Assembly (NCBI GenBank): GCA_023213395.1
Contig: CM041465.1
Coordinates: 117,807,741 to 117,871,740, forward strand
Reading direction: 5' to 3'
Origin: Cycas panzhihuaensis
Taxonomy: Eukaryota > Cycadophyta
DNA: 64,000 nt
The translations under genes and the position numbers were made by a program. Shown in pieces: positions 58,391 to 64,000 of the stretch. Each line of letters starts with the position of its first letter. The first letter of the stretch is position 1. The notes below the pieces were generated by a model. It was not told the origin of the DNA and ran no database searches. It saw nothing but the letters and a program-made list of their open reading frames with translations.

Positions 58391-59924
58391 AATCTTACTT
58401 TATAGGTACATAGGTTGTAGCCTTTATTGTATTAGACTCAACTAAAGGGGATCAAATTATGAGGCATGTTTAAAACCCCAACTTATGGTGATTCATAGGG
58501 AGATTATGGAAAACCTTTATGATATGTTCTAGGACTGCTTCATCATAATGCCATTGATAATCTTCTCTTGATGTGAAAAGTTTTGGGTATGAGGAGAATG
58601 GGAGGTAGTGCATTATTTATCCTGCTAATCTAAGAAATGTAAGGAATATTTTGAGGTAGAGAAATCTTGATATTGATGGTGGATGTGGTCTTACTCCATG
58701 GAAGGTTGGTTTAGGAGAGTAAGAGGTTAGGTGGCCTTAGACTCAAAGTCAAAGATAGAAGTATCATATGACATGTTATAAGGATATAAAAAAAGGGGAT
58801 CATAGATGATAAAATTATCATGTAAAAGGTTAGAGTTAGACTTAACATCTAATTCATAGATTGGTGGCATTTAGAATGGTCAAACTAAATGACCACTAGA
58901 TCAAAATAAATACCAAATTTAATGGATTGTGTTGATGGCTCTTGGAGGGGAATTCTAGTCATTATCCCTCCTTGAAAGGAGGTCATTACGAATCCATGTG
59001 ATGATCAAAGTAACATGGTAGGCATGAGGACTAAGGCATGCATAATACGCCTTTTGGGTGTTGACCACATTATGATGGTCAAGGGTTTGATGTCTTTGAG
59101 TCTTCAAGATCCTAAGCATGTCATTAAGATAAGTGACCACCCATAGGGTGGTTGGGAGATGGGATACTATTGAAATGGAATGAGAAGAAGGTGGAGTCAC
59201 ATGTAGTGGCTTCACTCTCTTCTAAAAAAACTTAGGATGATAGGAATAGATGAGGCATTGGTGATGATATATAAGCCAAGCCAACTAAAAGGGGAAGATC
59301 CTATGGTCTAGGGAAGAAGAAACAGAGTCTTTAGGGTTTTATGTTAAGGTTGTTAGGTGTTCATGTAGAGGAAGAGATCTTTGAAAGGGGCCAAATGGAA
59401 GGGAAGTATCTTTAGGGAATGTAATACCTCAAGCATGGAAAATCATGGACACCTAGCATGCAGGGGGGTCTCCATTATCGTGATTAGATTTAGGGCCACT
59501 AAGAACTTCAAGGTATCTATAGATACCCATGTCGATTAGGGAAAAGCAAACCATATTAGGTCCTAAGGAATGGGGGTTTTAATCAAATTATAGGCCTAGG
59601 TCTTAAAAGAGGGACTTAAGCCATGGTTCATGCCCAACTACTTCCTTGGTCTCATTATTAAAAATGGCTTGGACAACTGATTAGGAAGAATGAGATAGAG
59701 GAGTGTCATGTATAATAATATATACTTTTCCCTTGTCAATAAATTATGATTAACCCTATAAGGTATAGTAGATAGCCCCTATCTAGTCCAACCATTATCT
59801 TCCCAAAAGGACGTTGCTGTCAATGTTGATGTCCATGAGCATAATCTTGGTCTAGAAAGTCTTCTCTTCTAGGGTAAAGTAGATCATGACTATTTTGAGT
59901 AGGGTTTTTGTAGGAGGCCAAAGA
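58391..59924 (-). pseudogene. Old Tat element: protease and linker (decayed)
   Basis: The sequence resumes the old Tat copy after copia C2. The part at 59750-59905 parallels the young Tat protease region 43300-43420 (for example the GTTGATGTCCATGAGC and TCTAGGGTAAAG blocks, in the same order). The minus ORF at 58955-59215 lies in the variable linker and has no recognisable domain. Homology stops near 59910, where copia sequence begins. Confidence 0.6.
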
Positions 59925-59968
59925 AGCTCTGATACCAAATGTAGATGAACCAATATGTTTTGATACCA
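59925..59968 (-). repeat. Two primer-binding-site copies next to a copia LTR
   Basis: On the minus strand TGGTATCAAAAC starts at 59968 and TGGTATCAGAGC at 59937, 31 bp apart, following the CA end of the LTR at 59969. Confidence 0.7.
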
Positions 59969-60303
59969 TGTTAGAATTGAAAATGCAAGATAGAGCAGAG
60001 TAGGTGAATGCATATAACTTAAGTCATATTCAAAATATACATGTAAAATAGCATTATATTAATCCATTATGAAGAGAGTACATCAGATTTTCAGTAAGAT
60101 AGTGGTATTGAAGAGCACAGGGTTTAGAACCCCATAGAATATATACTTGTGAGGGAGGATGGAAACCTTCTCAACCTCTAATTTAAAATAATATAAAATA
60201 ATGACAATACACAATAAAATAATATTACCTTAACTTACCATTAATATTTATGCACTTACATGTTTCTAAGATGAGAGTTGGGTGAGGAATATTAACCTCA
60301 ACA
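59969..60303 (-). repeat. Copia-type LTR with a purine tract on its right
   Basis: It starts TGTTAGAATTG and ends AACCTCAACA on the plus strand (335 bp). The minus strand just outside the right end reads AAGGGGGAGTATG, a purine tract, so this is a 3' LTR of an element extending right. Yet primer-site copies also abut its left end. A second LTR was not found up to 64000. Confidence 0.7.
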
Positions 60304-60329
60304 TACTCCCCCTTAATGTTTATCATATT

Positions 60330-61000
60330 CATCTTCTACTTCTCATTGAATTTGTGGTATATATACTTAAGGCATACTTTGAAAAAGTGATTGTGCTCAT
60401 GTCTTGTAACTTCATCGTCAACTTTGAAGTGGTCTTTGATTTGTACTATTATCCTTTCCATATAATCTTCAATAAATTATACTCTAAATGTAGCTGTGGG
60501 TTACTTTAAATGAATATGAATGTCTTTATCTTTGAGTTTTCCCTTTTGATGAGAGTTAACTAGTTCAAATATAGATGTATCCTTATCAAATGCATTATTA
60601 TATTCATCAATTTTATTGGAATCTTCAATATTGCATGCTACATTAGACTTTTTATTAAGAAATACATGCTCTATCATTTATCTCACAAAAAATGCATCAT
60701 TAGTATAGTCAAATTTACTTAAATCTAAAATTTCCCCCCTATAAAATGAATCAAGGGTATTCTAAACATATTTAGATGTGGTCATATCATAAACATGAGT
60801 AAGTACATTATCATATATAGTATAAAGCATTATTGAAAGGGCTTCATTATCCCTTTTTAGGTTTTCTCTAAAATTTGGTTCATTCATTGGGTAACCGTAT
60901 TCTACAAATTTTCAAAGGTAATTTTCAATAAAGTGTGATTTTAACATATCTCAAAATCTAAAAAATTATCCTATCAAATATGGTAAACCTATTGTTATCA
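60330..61000 (-). pseudogene. Gag-only copia remnant
   Basis: The minus strand reads MLKSHFIENYL, KFVEYGYPMNEPNFREN, RDNEALSIMLYTIYDNVLTH, VYDMTTSKYV and LDSFYRGEILDLSKFDYTND. This is the UBN2-type gag start of a copia element, with stops. A basic segment (KCLKYIYHKFNEK-like) runs directly into the purine tract and LTR. Protease, integrase, RT and RNase H are missing, so it is a deletion derivative that could move only with outside help. The region 61001-61620, its presumed leader, is AT-rich with nothing recognised. Confidence 0.6.
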
Positions 61001-61618
61001 TCAATCATTGTCATTGTAATCAATGAATCATAATACCTAATGAAATAAGAGGTATATCTCCTTAAACAATGCAAGATAGATATTTTCTACTGAAATGAGA
61101 TAAATAAATAATGAATAATCCTTTCAAAGGATATATTAAGGAGCAATATACAAGTGAGTCAAAAAGACTTAAAATATATAAAGAATTTCTAAATAACTAT
61201 TTTTATAAGTCAGAAATAACTTGATACTAAAAGAGAGTATATCCTTTCAATGAATGCTATTTGCACATTAATTTTTATAAGACTTCAAAAGTGAGCTTAA
61301 AGGAAAGGAATAATGTGCTTATATAATGAACTCTAACTTGAAATATTTTTTAAAGTTGAAATGAAGTAAAAAATGATCTTCTAATTTTAATTCCTTATTA
61401 AGAACAAGAAATAAAAATATTTAAATTAGTAAGATTGAATATATTTTCAAATGAAAAGATAATCAATGCTTTTGATTCAATTTACTATGAGAAATAAAAT
61501 TAAGGATCAAAATATTTCCTTTCAATGAAGTAATATAGATGCAAGTATGTAATTGTTCTCTTTCAAATCTAAAAAAATTCTCCTTGAACAATAAAACAAC
61601 TTGCTTAGAAAGAAAGAA

Positions 61619-61756
<138 letters not shown>

Positions 61757-61943
61757 CTTTTAAATGAATGCTTTAATGCAAAGTAACTTAACCAAGAAAT
61801 AAGATGAAGGTTTTCTTATGCAACTATTATCTTTCAAAATGAAGAAGTTCTTTAAAAAAGTAACCTAAAATAGCTTTCAATGAGAATTTATTCACTTTTA
61901 ATGAGATTATTTCAATGAATCAATAAGAAGCTATAAGCAAAAT

Positions 61944-62440
61944 AAATCAAGGAGATAAACTTTTCAAATGCTCAAATACTCTTTCAATAAAGGAGATGCA
62001 CCTTTCAAATGCTTAAATACTCTTTCAATCAAGGATATGAACCTTTTAAATACTTAAATACTTTTTTAATCAAGGAGATACACATTTCAAATGCTCAAAT
62101 ATATGACTTGTCATTACACCAAAAGTTTGCGAGTGATTTGAGAAGAGGACTCATCAGCAAGTGAACCAGCTATAATCTAACACTCCCTTGTGACGAGGAG
62201 GCCATCATAGCATATATCGCCTATGTTATAATTCCACTTGAATTAGGGGTACACAGGGACCCCATTGGGGAAAGGGGCTTTGTCCATCATATGCATGGGA
62301 TTTGAACCTTGAACTTAGGATTTGATACCACTTGTGACTTGCTATTATATCAAAAGCCCACTAGTGATTTGTAAAGACTCCTTAGTAAGTGAACTAGCCA
62401 TAGTCCAATAAAATACTCTTCAATCAAGATAACTAATCAA
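61944..62440 (+). repeat. 41-bp minisatellite interrupted by a TRIM
   Basis: The unit AATCAAGGAGATNNACNTTT followed by CAAATGCTCAAATACTCTTTC occurs about four times (61944-62103). It resumes after the TRIM with AAATACTCTTCAATCAAG (62411-62429). Confidence 0.8.
62104..62410 (-). mobile_element. TRIM-like miniature LTR element (~307 bp)
   Basis: Short direct terminal repeats lie at 62104-62182 and 62335-62410 (79 and 76 bp), sharing TGACTTG, CAAAAG, GTGATTTG and AAGTGAACNAGCNATA. In minus sense the right repeat is followed by TGGTATCAAATCC, a primer-binding site. The left one is preceded by CACAAGGGAG, a purine tract, and starts TGTTAG. Only about 150 bp lie between and none is coding. Flanks ATATA and AAATA fit a 5-bp target duplication with one change. 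Confidence 0.75.
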
Positions 62441-64000
62441 CCTTGAAAACCAATAAGATTTTGAAATAAAGATAAAACTTATAATCATTTTTAAAAATAA
62501 TGAATATAAATGGCTTATAATCTTTTCATCAAGGATGCATATAAGAGGCCTTATAATGAAATATGATGTATATAAAGATACAATGATATTCTTAAATAAA
62601 AGGAGTCTTAAATCTTGAAAGAGTCAAAATAATAACTAATAACTTATGCAATGATATACTTATATGATTTCAAGAGATGTTAGGATCTTAAGGTAAATAA
62701 AAATTCCTTAAACTTATAAAATAATAAGCTTAAAGTGCATAAGATTACTTGCAAATACTCTTATATGTAATATAAGTGAAATAAAAGAAAGTCCTTTATA
62801 TAAACCATGTGCACTCCTTAAAGCATTAAAAAAGGCAAATAGCCTTAAATAGGCAACAATGCTCAAAGAAACCTCTTAAGTAAGTAGAAAATGCTTAAGA
62901 AAATCACTTAGATTTAATTCTAAAAGTTAAAGAAATAAAATAATATGGTGAGAGGTACCCATTTATAGCTTTTGAATATAATAGAGCTCCTATTACTCAA
63001 GAAGCCAAAAAAATATGCTAAAAGGTTGCAAAACAACTTATAAATATTATAAACACTAGTAAATATCATCAATAATTAGTTAGTATATAAATATCAATTA
63101 AATGTATTTAGTTAGAAAGAAAATTTAGCTCAAAATATTTATAAAAATGTCAAACTAGCATTGAAATAGAGTCTTGATTTTAGGGGTTTCAATGACCTAC
63201 AAAATGATGTTAGAATAAGATGAAACATATTCTATTATATAGAGCTCTAAAAATTCATTCCAATAGTTCAGACGACTTGAGAAACGGAGTTGTAGAACTT
63301 AAGTTATTAATAAGACAGTGAAAAGACCTATTTATGGCTAATGAAATATGAGTAATAAATAAAGGTCAAATTTGACCTGATCAAACTCTACAAAAAATGG
63401 CTCAAATCAAACAAATTAGAAGTCTAAGGTATAGATCTATGAGTCAAGAATCCAACGAGTCTAATGAATTGAAATCTAACTCACCAGCACTAAGATATAG
63501 CTAAAAATGTAAATAGTCATCTTTAGGTGAAAATCAAGAAATAAAAAATAAAGATATTAAGGTTTAGCCCTTTTGAAAATGGGTTGTTGGTCATATGATA
63601 AGCCACGGGACCGATGGCTATAACCCTAAGGGGGCCTCATATCTCAAAGATTATCAAATAATAAATAAAATTTTTGATAAAACAAAAAGCTTTCAATTCA
63701 ATTTATAAAACTTCAAGGTCCGCTAAAAAAAGAATGGTCATATGTAGACCAAATAAGACTAAGAGTTAGCGGATGGAGGGGGCTAAGCCCTAAAACATGC
63801 CTAAATTTGAAATTGTATTCCAATCCAATTAAATCAAATTAAAACATTTAAAAAAAAAAGATTTTTAATAAAATAATAATGGCTGTGAGGATATTAGTGG
63901 ATAAAGACATGATTTTCATGTAGAAATCAATTGAAATGGCTTGAAAACTAATTAAAATGTCAATTGGAAGGGTGTTAGAGATCCTTCATGAGGATCGAAG
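62441..64000. other. Unassigned AT-rich end of the window
   Basis: No ORF, terminal repeat, primer site or domain was recognised. It may be the continuing leader of the gag-only copia element or old Tat remains. Confidence 0.3.

Noticed and set aside
62300-62330. tRNA-like B box (GGTTCAAATCC, minus strand)
   Set aside because: No A box or cloverleaf could be drawn. It lies beside the TRIM primer site and is better explained as part of that element, so I did not call a tRNA or SINE.
61944-62440. Regularly spaced short repeats considered as a CRISPR array
   Set aside because: Units are contiguous with no unique spacers, the unit is 41 bp with drift, and the context is plant nuclear transposons.

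Overview
This window reads as nuclear, intergenic DNA of a land plant with a large, repeat-filled genome. It is a pile-up of plant LTR retrotransposons (Ty3/gypsy chromovirus, Ty3/gypsy Tat-type, several Ty1/copia, a TRIM-like miniature element and a solo LTR) with long (TA)n/(TG)n microsatellites. I found no intact host gene, tRNA, rRNA or CRISPR array. The species cannot be fixed from the sequence. Most of the DNA is AT-rich; the youngest Tat element (33447-49093) is conspicuously GC-rich. All similarity statements come from recognising motifs by eye.

Layout. 1-9900: minus-strand chromovirus A (RT, RNase H, integrase, chromodomain), broken by a 1.17 kb microsatellite inside RT and by a ~4.3 kb insertion complex inside RNase H. 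9930-16760: minus-strand chromovirus B of the same family, split between RT and protease by a 3.5 kb non-coding LTR element (12702-16210). 20047-27654: full copia element (C1) with a perfect 5-bp target duplication, gag-pol with many stops, and antisense host-gene pieces in its leader, one recognisable as eEF2. 28216-29008: microsatellite. About 29440-59920: an old minus-strand Tat element cut into three blocks by a young Tat element (33447-49093) and by copia element C2 (50230-58390, itself carrying a solo LTR at 52304-52948). 59925-61000: copia LTR plus a gag-only remnant. 61944-62440: a 41-bp minisatellite with a ~307-bp TRIM inserted. The rest, to 64000, is unassigned AT-rich DNA.

The most notable object is the young Tat element. 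In element sense it reads LTR, gag, protease, RT, RNase H, integrase, then an antisense gene for a plant mobile domain (PMD) protein with its own TATA-like box, then a second, archaeal-type RNase H (aRNH) with its four acidic positions kept, then LTR. The old Tat copy around it keeps an aRNH relic downstream of its integrase, so the displaced aRNH looks like a family trait. Second in interest are C1's antisense eEF2 fragment and the multiplied primer-binding sites at three separate LTR ends.

Almost all coding remnants carry stop codons of the kind made by C-to-T or G-to-A change, as expected from long-term decay of methylated transposons.
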